This document shows, one piece after another, positions 27,665 to 37,503 of a DNA stretch of 64,000 bases. The DNA is taken from NCBI GenBank assembly GCA_947489585.1, contig CANLEE010000005.1, forward strand, positions 124,001-188,000. The letters run 5' to 3'. Each line of letters starts with the position of its first letter. Positions within the stretch are counted from its first letter, which is position 1. The position numbers were made by a program, and so were the translations under genes. Below the pieces are notes generated by a model that made no database searches, was not told the DNA's origin, and saw nothing but the letters and a program-made list of their open reading frames with translations. The DNA comes from an uncultured Psychroserpens sp. (lineage in GTDB: Bacteria > Bacteroidota > Bacteroidia > Flavobacteriales > Flavobacteriaceae).

Positions 27665-28387
27665 ATGAAATATCTTACACTCATTTTCGTCGCTTTAATT
27701 ACTTTTTCATCAGCAATTGCTCAAGAAATATCAGGCTCTGAACTTCTTAAAAAAGCCGTTGCATATCATGACCCAAATGGTAATTGGCCAACATTTAATG
27801 CAAAGTTTCATGTCACGATGGAAACACCAAACAATCCTAATCGGGATAGTAAAATTAGTATCAATTTACCTCAAGAATACTTTTATGTCAGTGCAAAACG
27901 GGATTCTATCACTACAGAGTATACTGTTGAAAAAGATAAGTGTACTATAAAATTAAATGGTTCAGAAGACATTTCCGAAGCACAACTAAAAACTCATAAT
28001 TTAAGTTGTGATCGCGCAAATCTGTATAAAAATTATTATACCTATCTCTACGGTTTACCTATGAAACTAAAAGACAAAGGGACCATCATCGATGATAAAG
28101 TAGAACGTAAAACGTTTAAAGGGAAAGAATACTTGGTATTAAAGGCATCTTATGATAAAGATGTAGGTAGCGATGTGTGGTTTTTCTATTTTGATCCTAA
28201 AACCTATGCCATGGAAATCTATCAGTTTTTTAAAACTGATGCTAATGGTAAACTTAAAAAAGATAGTGGTGAATATATTCTTCTAACGGATACTGCAACT
28301 GTTAATGCTATTAAGATTCCAAAAAACAGAGCTTGGTATTATAATAAAGATGACGCCTATTTAGGAACTGATAAATTATCTAACTAG
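27665..28387 (+). CDS. secreted DUF6503-like protein
   Basis: 240 residues with a signal peptide (about 1-20, ending SSAIAQE). The mature part (GSELLKKAVAYHDPNGNWP near its start and KTFKGKEYLVLKASYD mid-way) resembles a lipoprotein-localisation-like beta fold, seen widely in flavobacteria and, as I recall, classed as DUF6503. Function unknown. Its 3' end overlaps that of chrA by 8 bases tail to tail. Confidence 0.7.
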   Translation: MKYLTLIFVALITFSSAIAQEISGSELLKKAVAYHDPNGNWPTFNAKFHVTMETPNNPNRDSKISINLPQEYFYVSAKRDSITTEYTVEKDKCTIKLNGSEDISEAQLKTHNLSCDRANLYKNYYTYLYGLPMKLKDKGTIIDDKVERKTFKGKEYLVLKASYDKDVGSDVWFFYFDPKTYAMEIYQFFKTDANGKLKKDSGEYILLTDTATVNAIKIPKNRAWYYNKDDAYLGTDKLSN

Positions 28388-29522
28388 GCAATACAGCAAC
28401 TAATATATAACCTAAAACGGCTCCTATAACAATCACCCAAATAGGACTGATTTTAGTTTTAAAAGTTAAAATCGCAGCAACTAAGGCAATAACTATTGCT
28501 TTCCAATCTATCAAGGTTTCTTTTGCCATAATCACTAAAACAGCTAGCATCACTGCTACTGCAGCTACATTTACAGCATTTAAAAAATGCCTTAATACTT
28601 TAGATTGCTGCATTTTTGGTATAAAAGGGTTGAGTATTAAAACAAATAAAAATGAAGGCAAAAAAATACCTGCTGTTGCAGCTAATGCACCATAAAACCC
28701 AGACAATTGATATCCAATAAATGTAGACGTAGACAGTATTGGACCAGGTGTAAATTGGCCAACAGCAATAGCATCTATAAGTTCTGCTCTAGTTAACCAG
28801 CCTCTTGTCACCAATTCGGCATCCAGATAGGCAAACAATACATAACCGCTTCCATAGAGAATAGCGCCTACTTTTAAAAACACCCAAAACACATTAAGTG
28901 TTGATACTTTTAATACCGAAGTCCCCAAACCAGATAATAGAAATAAAGGGGACAAACCATTTGCACTTTTGATGGCTTTATCCTTAATTGAAAAGTATAA
29001 CATGCCTAATATACCTGCAGATAATAAGGCTATAATTTCGTTGACACCTATCAAACTAGCAGTCAAAACTAGGCCTCCTAAAACAGCAAGTTCTGCTCCT
29101 TTTACAGCTTTCTTTCCTAGTTTTATTATCGCGGAAGCAATAATGGCTAAAACAGCCGGTTTAATGCCAAAAATAAAGGGTTCAACTTCAGGTAGCGTTC
29201 CGTATGAAACATATAAATAGGCCAATATTGCAGTAATTACTGTTGCTGGAATTATAAAAGATAAGCCTGCCACAAAAAGCCCTATTTTGCCAGCTCTTTC
29301 ATAGCCGCAATGCATGGTCATCTCTGTAGAGTTTGGCCCAGGAATTAAGTTTGTGGTTCCTATTAAGTCTAAAAAATAGTCTCTCGTCATCCATTGCCGT
29401 TTGGTAACGATTTCATTTTCCATCATAGCAATGTGCGCCGCAGGACCTCCAAATGCAAAACAACCTAATTTAAAAAATACGCTAGCGACTTCTTTAAGTT
29501 TGTTTGTTTGATTTATTTTCAT
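28380..29522 (-). CDS. chrA: chromate transporter family protein (long, two-domain)
   Basis: 380 residues with two homologous CHR halves: the first with FGGPAAHIAMMENEIV and TNLIPGPNSTEMTMHCGY, the second with YGSGYVLFAYLDAELV and AIAVGQFTPGPILSTSTFIGY. About ten membrane spans. Known ChrA proteins export chromate; many family members in marine bacteria have no tested substrate. The ATG at 29522 is preferred to an upstream GTG at 29555, because a -7 element (TATATTTG, 29545-29538) lies between them. Confidence 0.88.
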   Translation of the reverse strand: MKINQTNKLKEVASVFFKLGCFAFGGPAAHIAMMENEIVTKRQWMTRDYFLDLIGTTNLIPGPNSTEMTMHCGYERAGKIGLFVAGLSFIIPATVITAILAYLYVSYGTLPEVEPFIFGIKPAVLAIIASAIIKLGKKAVKGAELAVLGGLVLTASLIGVNEIIALLSAGILGMLYFSIKDKAIKSANGLSPLFLLSGLGTSVLKVSTLNVFWVFLKVGAILYGSGYVLFAYLDAELVTRGWLTRAELIDAIAVGQFTPGPILSTSTFIGYQLSGFYGALAATAGIFLPSFLFVLILNPFIPKMQQSKVLRHFLNAVNVAAVAVMLAVLVIMAKETLIDWKAIVIALVAAILTFKTKISPIWVIVIGAVLGYILVAVLPS

Positions 29523-29537
29523 AACTATAGATCTGTT

Positions 29538-29545
29538 CAAATATA
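29538..29545 (-). promoter_or_regulatory. -7 element of chrA, abutting the nrdA terminator
   Basis: TATATTTG on the minus strand, 15 bases before the ATG at 29522. It merges with the T tract of the nrdA terminator. No TTG box is apparent. Confidence 0.5.
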
Positions 29546-29570
29546 AAAAAAGCACCTCTTTCGAGGTGCT
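29544..29570 (-). terminator. intrinsic terminator of nrdA
   Basis: AGCACCTC / GAGGTGCT with a GAAA loop (minus strand) and a run of T; A/T tracts on both sides allow action in both directions. Confidence 0.85.
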
Positions 29571-29592
29571 TTTTTAACTTAACACTTAATTA

Positions 29593-32082
29593 TTAAGAAC
29601 CGCACATTAAGCAATCATCGCCTTCGGCTTCTTTAGCTTGAGCAATCAATGCTTTCATTTCATCAGCACTCATTGGTTCTACGTCTACTTTCTCTGCTGT
29701 TTGTTTTGCAAACTTGGCAGCAGTTTCGGCAGCTTTTTGTTGTTTTTGAGCCACGTTATCAGCGGCTACTTGCTGTACTTCGGCTACAGGTTCTGCGATA
29801 GGCTCCACTTTTTCAGCTCTAGAAATAGTGACCTTCTTAGCATCAACAGCACTCTTGGTACGTAAGTAGTACATTCCTGTTTTTAATCCGCTTTTCCAAG
29901 CATAGAAATGCATCGATGTTAATTTAGCCATTGTTGCACCTTCCATAAACAAGTTTAATGATTGAGACTGATCGATAAAGTAACCTCTATGACGAGACAT
30001 ATCGATGATATCTTTCATACTCAACTCCCAAACCGTTTTGTACAATTCTTTAATATCTTGAGGAATATTATCTACACCTTGTATAGATCCATTAGCTCTC
30101 ATGATTTCATTTTTCAACCCTTCGTTCCAAAGTCCTAATTCTACTAAATCTTCTAATAAATGTTTGTTTACAACGATAAATTCACCAGATAATACACGAC
30201 GCGTATAAATATTAGATGTATACGGTTCGAAACATTCATTATTTCCTAAAATTTGAGAAGTTGATGCTGTTGGCATTGGCGCTACTAATAGTGAATTACG
30301 AACACCATTTTTAAGTACTTGCTTACGCAATTTTGCCCAATCCCAAAGTCCGCTCAATTCTTCATCTTTAATTCCCCAAAGATTGTATTGGAATTCTCCT
30401 TTACTAATTGGAGATCCTTTATAACTTTGGTAAGGACCGTCTGCTTTTGCTTCCTCCATACTTGCGGTAACAGCAGCAAAATATAATGTTTCAAAAATAT
30501 CTTGGTTTAATTTTTTAGCTTCATCACTTGTAAAAGGTAATCTCAGTTTAATGAATGTATCTGCTAAACCTTGTACTCCTAAACCAACTGGTCTATGACG
30601 GAAGTTCGAGTTTTCAGCTTCTTTTACAGGATAGTAATTTCTATCAATAACTCTATTTAAGTTCTTTGTCACACGCTTTGTGATTCTAAATAACTCTTTA
30701 TGATCAAACTCGCCGTTTTTAACAAACATTGGTAAGGCAATCGAAGCTAAATTACATACAGCAACTTCATCTTTGGAAGTATACTCCATAATTTCTGTAC
30801 ATAAGTTAGACGAACGAATTGTTCCTAAGTTTTTCTGATTAGACTTACGGTTAGCAGCATCTTTGTACAACATATAAGGCGTGCCTGTTTCAATTTGAGA
30901 TTCTAATACTTTTTCCCAAAGTTCGCGTGCACGTATTGTTTTACGTCCTTTACCTTCAGCTTCATATTTAGTGTAAAGCGCTTCAAATTCTTCACTATGC
31001 ACATCACATAAGCCTTCACATTCGTTAGGGCACATTAAGGTCCACTCACCATCTTCTTGTACACGTTTCATGAATAAATCTGGCATCCACATCGCATAAA
31101 ATAAATCACGTGCTCGTAATTCTTCGGCACCATGATTTTTCTTTAAATCTAAGAAACTCATAATATCGGCATGCCATGGCTCGATGTACATTGCAAAACT
31201 TCCTTTACGTTTTCCGCCGCCTTGATCTACATAACGTGCAGTATCATTAAATACTTTAAGCATTGGCACAATACCATTACTTGTTCCATTTGTTCCAGCG
31301 ATATAACTTCCAGTAGCACGAATGTTATGAATAGATAAGCCGATTCCACCTGCTGATTGAGAAATCTTAGCTGTTTGTTTTAATGTATCGTAAATCCCAT
31401 CAATACTATCATCTTTCATTGTTAATAAAAAACATGATGACATTTGTGGTTTTGGTGTCCCTGAATTAAACAATGTTGGTGTAGCGTGTGTAAAATACTT
31501 TTTAGACATTAACTCATAGGTCTCAAGAGCAGCATCTAAATCGTTAAGGTGAATACCAATAGATACTCTCATTAACATGTGCTGTGGACGTTCGGCAATG
31601 TTTCCGTTTAATTTTAAAAGGTAAGAACGTTCTAAGGTTTTAAATCCGAAATAATCATAACCAAAATCACGGTTATAGATAATAGCAGAATCTAATTTAT
31701 CCTTATTATCTGTAATCACTTTATACACCTCATCACTAAGTAATGGTGCTTTTTTACCAGTTCTCGGATTTACATATGTATATAAATCGGTCATGACCTC
31801 ACTAAAGGTCTTTTTTGTGTTTTTATGTAAGTTAGATACAGAAATACGTGCCGCCAATCGTGCATAATCTGGATGAGCAGTCGTCATAGTTGCGGCTTGC
31901 TCTGCTGCCAAATTATCTAATTCGCTTGTGGTTACACCATCGTATAAACCATCAATAACTCGCATTGCCACTTTAATTGGGTCAACAAGCTCATTAAGGC
32001 CATAACACAGTTTACGAACTCTCGACGTTATTTTGTCGAACATGATTGGTTCTTTTCTTCCGTCTCTTTTTACTACATACAT
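29593..32082 (-). CDS. nrdA: ribonucleoside-diphosphate reductase, alpha (large) subunit, class I
   Basis: Reduces ribonucleotides to deoxyribonucleotides with NrdB. 829 residues: an N-terminal ATP-cone (about 1-90, [17 protein letters not shown]), the ten-stranded barrel with [20 protein letters not shown] (first redox Cys), the active-site loop SNLCTEI (radical Cys and Glu), a later CNLASIALP and the C-terminal redox tail CLMCGS. A low-complexity Ala/Glu/Lys/Gln linker (about 745-810) joins the catalytic body to the tail, longer than in E. coli. The ATP-cone suggests dATP feedback control. It lies 204 bases after nrdB on the same strand. Confidence 0.96.
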   Translation of the reverse strand: MYVVKRDGRKEPIMFDKITSRVRKLCYGLNELVDPIKVAMRVIDGLYDGVTTSELDNLAAEQAATMTTAHPDYARLAARISVSNLHKNTKKTFSEVMTDLYTYVNPRTGKKAPLLSDEVYKVITDNKDKLDSAIIYNRDFGYDYFGFKTLERSYLLKLNGNIAERPQHMLMRVSIGIHLNDLDAALETYELMSKKYFTHATPTLFNSGTPKPQMSSCFLLTMKDDSIDGIYDTLKQTAKISQSAGGIGLSIHNIRATGSYIAGTNGTSNGIVPMLKVFNDTARYVDQGGGKRKGSFAMYIEPWHADIMSFLDLKKNHGAEELRARDLFYAMWMPDLFMKRVQEDGEWTLMCPNECEGLCDVHSEEFEALYTKYEAEGKGRKTIRARELWEKVLESQIETGTPYMLYKDAANRKSNQKNLGTIRSSNLCTEIMEYTSKDEVAVCNLASIALPMFVKNGEFDHKELFRITKRVTKNLNRVIDRNYYPVKEAENSNFRHRPVGLGVQGLADTFIKLRLPFTSDEAKKLNQDIFETLYFAAVTASMEEAKADGPYQSYKGSPISKGEFQYNLWGIKDEELSGLWDWAKLRKQVLKNGVRNSLLVAPMPTASTSQILGNNECFEPYTSNIYTRRVLSGEFIVVNKHLLEDLVELGLWNEGLKNEIMRANGSIQGVDNIPQDIKELYKTVWELSMKDIIDMSRHRGYFIDQSQSLNLFMEGATMAKLTSMHFYAWKSGLKTGMYYLRTKSAVDAKKVTISRAEKVEPIAEPVAEVQQVAADNVAQKQQKAAETAAKFAKQTAEKVDVEPMSADEMKALIAQAKEAEGDDCLMCGS

Positions 32083-32286
32083 ACGTTACACATTTTTTAG
32101 TTCTTTTCTGAAGCTACCATTCAGAAAAAGGGTTAGTTAGTTATCACAAATCAGTAAGGTACTGATTAGCAATGGATTAATTATTAGGTTTTTATATACT
32201 GAAATTAAAATTGGATGTCACTAATTCTTAAGATTTAAGAAAACGCTAACCAATTAAAATACTTCTGTCTTTCTTAATATTTAGTT

Positions 32287-33276
32287 CTAGAAATCGAAAT
32301 TATCAGAACCGAAATCGTATTTATTTTCATCTTCTTCTTTGTTAAGAACACCTGCTTTTTGGTATTCTGAAACTCGCTTTTCGAAGAAGTTCGTCTTTCC
32401 TTGTAGCGAAATCATATCCATGAAATCGAAAGGATTTGCTGTATTATAAACTTTTTCACATCCTAAATCTGCAAGTAACCCATCGGTTACAAACTCTAGG
32501 TATTGTGACATCAATTTAGCATTCATGCCTATTAAGCTTACTGGAAGAGATTCTGTAATAAATTCTCTTTCAATATTTAAAGCGTCTACAATAATTTCTT
32601 TAATACGTTCTTTTGGTACTTTGTTAACTAAATGATTTTCGTGCAAGTGTACTGCAAAGTCGCAGTGCATGCCTTCATCACGAGAAATTAACTCATTAGA
32701 AAACGTTAAACCTGGCATAAGGCCACGCTTTTTCAACCAAAATATTGAGCAAAATGACCCTGAAAAGAAAATCCCTTCCACAGCTGCAAAAGCGATTAAG
32801 CGCTCAGCGAAACTTGGAGAGTCAATCCATTTTAATGCCCAATCTGCTTTCTTTTTGATTGCAGGAAATGTTTCAATAGCATTAAAAAGCATTGCTTTTT
32901 CTTTTTCGTCTTTTACGTACGTATCAATTAATAATGAGTAGGTTTCACTGTGAATGTTTTCCATCATAATTTGAAACCCATAGAAAAACTTGGCTTCGCT
33001 ATATTGGACTTCATTCACAAAATTTTCAGCTAAATTTTCATTAACAATACCATCACTTGCAGCAAAAAATGCTAAAACATGCTTAATGAAATAACGTTCA
33101 TCATCAGTTAATTTAGCTGTCCAATCTGTAATATCTTGGTGTAAATCAATTTCCTCTGCAGTCCACATACTAGCTTCAGATTTTTTATACCATTCCCATA
33201 AATCATGGTGTTGGATAGGAAAAATCACGAATCGATCTTTGTTTTCTTGCAAAATTGGTTCTACAACTTGAGACAT
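32287..33276 (-). CDS. nrdB: ribonucleoside-diphosphate reductase, beta (small) subunit, class I
   Basis: Radical-generating di-iron subunit. With the ATG at 33276 the protein is 329 residues, beginning [16 protein letters not shown] as in related flavobacteria. The frame could open to 33339, but the extra 21 residues ([15 protein letters not shown]) look like translated leader. Metal-ligand helices are visible: [23 protein letters not shown] and [14 protein letters not shown]. No ATP-cone is present here. The nrdA gene follows in the same direction, so the pair forms the aerobic dNTP supply. Confidence 0.95.
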   Translation of the reverse strand: MSQVVEPILQENKDRFVIFPIQHHDLWEWYKKSEASMWTAEEIDLHQDITDWTAKLTDDERYFIKHVLAFFAASDGIVNENLAENFVNEVQYSEAKFFYGFQIMMENIHSETYSLLIDTYVKDEKEKAMLFNAIETFPAIKKKADWALKWIDSPSFAERLIAFAAVEGIFFSGSFCSIFWLKKRGLMPGLTFSNELISRDEGMHCDFAVHLHENHLVNKVPKERIKEIIVDALNIEREFITESLPVSLIGMNAKLMSQYLEFVTDGLLADLGCEKVYNTANPFDFMDMISLQGKTNFFEKRVSEYQKAGVLNKEEDENKYDFGSDNFDF

Positions 33277-33580
33277 ATTAATTGGGTTTTTTAAATTAAA
33301 AAATAAGCTGAAAATTTTAGTGTGATTTGGGACTAACAAAGATTCAAAAATGTATGTGATATTTCATTGTTTTTTGAGAAACCTTTTCAACAAGTTTTTA
33401 ACAATGAGGAATTCACAAAAAAATCAAAGATTTGTTAAAAATAATTTTAAAGCATTGATAATCAGAGTTTTAAAAAAATATTTTTAAATCAAAAAACGTA
33501 AGTATAATCCTATTAAATTGCTAGTGACAAGCGGTGTTTACTAGATAAGTTAAAAGAAAAAACAGAAAGAAAAGCAAACA

Positions 33581-33611
33581 AAAAAGAGAGCGTTTTCTTG
33601 CTCTCTTTTTT
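33581..33611. terminator. orphan bidirectional terminator
   Basis: AAAAAGAGAGC / GCTCTCTTTTT with loop GTTTTCTT; A and T tracts both sides; no gene ends nearby. Confidence 0.75.
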
Positions 33612-33681
33612 CCCCTAATAATTAACTAAACTAACTAAAACTATTTACTAATATAAAGTCATGTTAATTGAAATTAAGAAT

Positions 33682-33709
33682 AAAAAGTCAGGTTTGACCC
33701 TGACTTTTT
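33682..33709. terminator. second orphan bidirectional terminator
   Basis: AAAAAGTCAGG / CCTGACTTTTT, perfect 11-bp stem with a 6-base loop. It lies 70 bases from the previous hairpin. Confidence 0.75.
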
Positions 33710-33948
33710 ATGATTAATAGCATTTAATCAAAAAGTGAATCCCCACGATCACTCTATTTTTTTGATTGGTCATCTTAATTTCAATTCAAATATGATAAAT
33801 TATATTCGTCTAAAAGTTTCAATTTGTATGGTTGGTTGCAAAAAGTGTATACTTGGTAATACTAAAATTTAAATTCATACTTTAAAACACATTACACAGG
33901 AAATCATGCTAACTATACATAATACAGACAACCTATTGTATTATATTC

Positions 33949-33956
33949 TATATTTG
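33949..33956 (+). promoter_or_regulatory. -7 element before the LytTR regulator
   Basis: TATATTTG ends 5 bases before the ATG at 33962; transcription would start almost at the start codon. The upstream TTG is not at consensus spacing. Confidence 0.45.
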
Positions 33957-33961
33957 ATATT

Positions 33962-34696
33962 ATGATTAAAGCAGTAATAGTAGATGACGAACCAAAAGCC
34001 ATTCAAGGCTTGTCTTGGGAGCTTACTAATTTCAGTAATGATATCGAAATTATCGAAACATTTTCAAATCCGGAAGACGCTATTCAATATTTAAATCGCA
34101 ATACGCCAGATTGCTTGTTTTTAGATATTCAAATGCCGACTATGGATGGTTTTCAGTTTCTTGAAAAACTCTCAAATAAAGACTTCCCTGTTGTTATTAC
34201 AACAGCTTACGATGAATATGCTATTAAAGCTCTAAAACATGAGGCTATTGATTATTTATTAAAACCTATAGATTCAGATGATTTACAAGACACTATACAA
34301 AAAATAAAAAAGTTCAATTCTAGATTGGTTAGCTCTTCAAAAATAGAGGAAGTGCTTATTAGTTTTAATGAAAAATTTGACAAAAAGAAAATCACAATTA
34401 ATACTGACGGGAAGCTCATTTTTTTAGACATAGATGATATTCTGTTTGTAGAATCTGATGGCAACTATAGTACGATAGTTACTGCAAAACAGCAAAACAT
34501 TGTTATTACAAAAAAACTAAAAGAGGTTAATGCTATTCTACCTGAGCATTATTTTTTTAGAATTCATAATTCATTTATTATTAACTTAACTAAAATAAAA
34601 GAGTTCATAAAAAATGAAGGTTATGTTGTCATGGAGTCTAACCATAAAATCCCTGTGGCAAGACAACGAAAATCAGATTTTTTAGAGAAATTATAA
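33962..34696 (+). CDS. LytTR-family response regulator
   Basis: 244 residues: CheY-like receiver (1-120) with acidic pocket VDDE (D8, D9), phospho-acceptor Asp 55 (FLDIQMPTMDG), a Thr-containing switch (TTAYDEYAIKA) and the conserved Lys (LLKPI). The LytTR DNA-binding domain follows (about 145-242: DILFVESDGNYSTIVT, ... FFRIHNSFIINLTKIKEF). It is followed after 1 base by a 7TMR-less LytS-type kinase, its evident partner. LytTR regulators bind direct repeats and control envelope or surface functions; the targets are unknown. Confidence 0.93.
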   Translation: MIKAVIVDDEPKAIQGLSWELTNFSNDIEIIETFSNPEDAIQYLNRNTPDCLFLDIQMPTMDGFQFLEKLSNKDFPVVITTAYDEYAIKALKHEAIDYLLKPIDSDDLQDTIQKIKKFNSRLVSSSKIEEVLISFNEKFDKKKITINTDGKLIFLDIDDILFVESDGNYSTIVTAKQQNIVITKKLKEVNAILPEHYFFRIHNSFIINLTKIKEFIKNEGYVVMESNHKIPVARQRKSDFLEKL

Positions 34697-34697
34697 T

Positions 34698-36683
34698 TTG
34701 AAATATTTTAGATTACATACCATATCTCGTTACACTAGTTTTTTATTGGTCATTATACTAATAGCTTTATTCAAACCTGTTTTTGGTCATACTCAAAATA
34801 ATGAAGCATCGGCTTTTGACAATGATCTCAAATCCTTAAAAACTCTAAAATCGGTACATTACTCAACGATAGATTCATTATTTAAAAAACACTCTAGAGA
34901 TAGTACAAAAATGAAGACGCTGATACAAACGTCTAATCTGATTAATTATCTAGAAGGTGAAAGCTACGCACTTAATGCTTTGGGTGTTATCTACAGAAAT
35001 GTTTCCTTTTATGAGCAATCTATTGAAGCTCATAAGAAAGCGAAAGAATTAGCTGATCAATCTGATAATATAGAGCTAAAAGTCGTGAGCTTAAATAATA
35101 TAGGTGTAGCTTACCGCAGAATGGATTTAGTAAAACCAGCTTTAGATTACCACACCAAAGCTTTAGATATTTCTCGATCTATAGACAATCCTTCTGAAAC
35201 CATATCCTATAATATTGCTGTATCACAAAATAGCATTGGTAATATCTACCTTATTTTAGAGCAATATGATTTAGCAACAAAACAATTTCAGAAGTCATTA
35301 GTTATTGAAAAGAAATCTGGAAATCGCTTAGGCATGGCCATTAATTATCAAAATATAGGTTATGCATATGAAGCCACTGGAGATTTAGAAAGCGCACTTC
35401 GGAATTATAAGTTATCTCTTGATTATAACAATCAAATTAATTCAAATTTAGGTCGAGTAATTTGTTACAATAGTATTGGACAAGTCTATATTAAACAGAA
35501 AAAGTATCCCGATGCTAGAGTGATTATTGAAAAGGCATTAGAAAAAGCACTACAAATTGGCGACCAGTTTTATATTGCCTCATCCTATATTAATTTAGGT
35601 TGGGCTCAAGAAAAAATGGAAGAACTCGAAGCTTCAGAAGAAAACTTAAAGAAAGGGCTTGGAGTTGCTAAAGCCTATAATCTCAATCTATCTATTGTTG
35701 AGGCAGACAAACATCTTTCAGAATTATATAACAAAAAAGAAAACTATGAATTGGCTTTGCATCATTATAAAGAATCTGTAGAGATTGAAAAAACCATTAA
35801 TAATGATCGTAATCTTAGATATGTTAATGATGTCATTATTCAGTATGAAAATGAAGCAAAGAATAAAGAAATAAAAGCGCTCGCAGACGAAAACCTAATC
35901 GTTAAATCTAAATTAGAGCGCAACAAAAAAATATTCTGGTATTCCATGTTAGCTTTAGCTATTATTGGCGGCATTTTAGTGAGTCTTTACAGGCATCGGC
36001 AACTTCAGCAAGAAAAGCAGATTTTAACGCTAGAACAAGATATGCTTCGAAGTCAAATGAATCCCCATTTTATCTTTAATTCTCTCAATTCGATTAAACT
36101 CTATATCATTAATAATGAAAAAGAAAACGCTGTATATTATCTCAACAAGTTTTCTAAACTTATTAGAAAAATACTCGTGGCATCTTCAGAAAAAGAAAAC
36201 TCCTTAGAAGATGAGCTAGATACGATGCAACTCTATATGAATATCGAAAACATTAGATTTTCTAACGAAATTGACTTCGAAATTAAAATTGGTGAGAATA
36301 TCAATACTGCAAATATTAAAGTCCCTTCATTAATTTTACAGCCTTTTCTAGAAAATGCGTTATGGCACGGACTCTCATCTAAGAAAGATGATAAACATAT
36401 TCTCCTACATGCCTATCGGGCGGAAGATAATTTTGTAACTATTGCCATTACTGATAACGGTATTGGTAGAAAAGAAGCTGATAAGATTAACCAAGATAAA
36501 CTGCTCAAAAGAAAATCGGTTGGCATAGCGATTACAAAAGCACGATTGGCGAACTTTTCTAAAGGCTATACCAATGATTATAGTATTACTATTGAAGATT
36601 TGTACGACAACAATCAGAAACCTATAGGCACTAAAGTTATCGTTAAAATCCCAACACAATCTAGTGTGCTGCTTACGGCTTAA
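34698..36683 (+). CDS. TPR-containing sensor histidine kinase (LytS/YehU type)
   Basis: 661 residues starting at a TTG one base after the regulator stop. A signal/anchor (about 10-32) leads to a periplasmic block of about eight TPR repeats (SLNNIGVAYRRMDLVKPALDYHTKALDI is one unit), a TM helix (about 411-430), a short coiled coil, then His_kinase (H457 in RSQMNPHFIFNSLNSIKL) and HATPase_c (LENALWHGLSSK; ITDNGIGR). TPR sensors of this build are common in Bacteroidota and sense unknown envelope signals. The end overlaps the convergent gene by 4 bases. Confidence 0.92.
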   Translation: MKYFRLHTISRYTSFLLVIILIALFKPVFGHTQNNEASAFDNDLKSLKTLKSVHYSTIDSLFKKHSRDSTKMKTLIQTSNLINYLEGESYALNALGVIYRNVSFYEQSIEAHKKAKELADQSDNIELKVVSLNNIGVAYRRMDLVKPALDYHTKALDISRSIDNPSETISYNIAVSQNSIGNIYLILEQYDLATKQFQKSLVIEKKSGNRLGMAINYQNIGYAYEATGDLESALRNYKLSLDYNNQINSNLGRVICYNSIGQVYIKQKKYPDARVIIEKALEKALQIGDQFYIASSYINLGWAQEKMEELEASEENLKKGLGVAKAYNLNLSIVEADKHLSELYNKKENYELALHHYKESVEIEKTINNDRNLRYVNDVIIQYENEAKNKEIKALADENLIVKSKLERNKKIFWYSMLALAIIGGILVSLYRHRQLQQEKQILTLEQDMLRSQMNPHFIFNSLNSIKLYIINNEKENAVYYLNKFSKLIRKILVASSEKENSLEDELDTMQLYMNIENIRFSNEIDFEIKIGENINTANIKVPSLILQPFLENALWHGLSSKKDDKHILLHAYRAEDNFVTIAITDNGIGRKEADKINQDKLLKRKSVGIAITKARLANFSKGYTNDYSITIEDLYDNNQKPIGTKVIVKIPTQSSVLLTA

Positions 36684-37393
36684 TTACCTGCTCCTAAAGC
36701 AGACATCATCGAGCCGTATTCTGATGCATTGATAGAAAAATCGGTTTTTTCCAAACCAACACATTCCATAGTCATACTATTTTTTGATTTCTTTTTATCC
36801 ACAAAAATCATTTCCATCATCAAACCATTGTCTTCATATTTTTTCATCCAGGCTGGATTAAACCCTTTTGGAAAATTCTTTTTATTAGCTCCCCAAACTT
36901 GGCTGAAACTTACTGGAACATCATCGGTAATATAAAAGGTAATCTTAACCTCATCATTTTCACTCACAAAGCCTTCACACTCATGGCCCAAAATCGTTTT
37001 AGAGTCTGTTGTGTTAAAAGTATATTTGGAAACATCATCATCTCCTTTAAAATCTGATGCTTTAAGTTTAGATTTCTGAACAATTTTCTTACCCATCATT
37101 TCCATGAACATTGCTGTTACTCCAAGATCATTATCCATGACCATAAACATTTTAGTCTCTTGACTTCCTTTGCTCATTTCAGCAGAATCAAAACCAAAGT
37201 ATGCTTTATCCTTTTTTAAATAATAATCAAAGTTTATAACGTCTTTTTTGTGCGTCATCTTTAGTTTGTAGATATAGTCAAAATCGTAAGTTGTTGGCAA
37301 TTCTACCTTAGAGGCTTTTTGAGAAAACCCAAATTGAAAAATCATTAAAAAAGTGAAGCAAATTGCAAATTTTGTTATACGTTGTGTTTTCAT
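36680..37393 (-). CDS. secreted DUF4412-like protein
   Basis: 237 residues with a signal peptide (about 1-24, ending FGFSQK). The mature part has repeated Met-rich strands (MDNDLGVTAMFMEMMGKKIV) and a DSKTILGHECEGFV motif near the middle, as in the DUF4412 family of secreted Bacteroidota proteins. Function unknown. Stop codons of this gene and the kinase share a TTAA palindrome. Confidence 0.75.
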   Translation of the reverse strand: MKTQRITKFAICFTFLMIFQFGFSQKASKVELPTTYDFDYIYKLKMTHKKDVINFDYYLKKDKAYFGFDSAEMSKGSQETKMFMVMDNDLGVTAMFMEMMGKKIVQKSKLKASDFKGDDDVSKYTFNTTDSKTILGHECEGFVSENDEVKITFYITDDVPVSFSQVWGANKKNFPKGFNPAWMKKYEDNGLMMEMIFVDKKKSKNSMTMECVGLEKTDFSINASEYGSMMSALGAGN

Positions 37394-37503
37394 TGTTTCT
37401 AAAATTTATGAATTAATTGTCTGTAAATGATTAATTTAATAAAACCTCAGCACTAAAAACCCATATAATGTATAGTGTGTTTTAAATACTGTGTTGTTGG
37501 ATA

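Larger units (their letters stand above)
33277..33961. other. 685-bp gene-free region between nrdB and the LytTR regulator
   Basis: No credible reading frame. Seen in it: TTTTYAACAA-type motifs near 33384-33438, two orphan hairpin terminators (33581-33611 and 33682-33709), and a -7 element for the downstream regulator (33949-33956). It is extremely AT-rich in the nrdB-proximal half and may contain nrdB control sites and one or two small RNAs. Confidence 0.5.

Noticed and set aside
29523..29555. Longer chrA reading from a GTG at 29555
   Set aside because: The added codons run through the terminator tail and the -7 element; the ATG at 29522 is preferred.
33277..33339. Longer nrdB reading from 33339
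   Set aside because: The extra 21 residues read like leader sequence; the protein family starts at the ATG at 33276.
33277..33961. Chromosome replication origin
   Set aside because: AT-rich with DnaA-box-like motifs, but no exact DnaA box TTATCCACA, no dnaA or dnaN and no typical neighbours.
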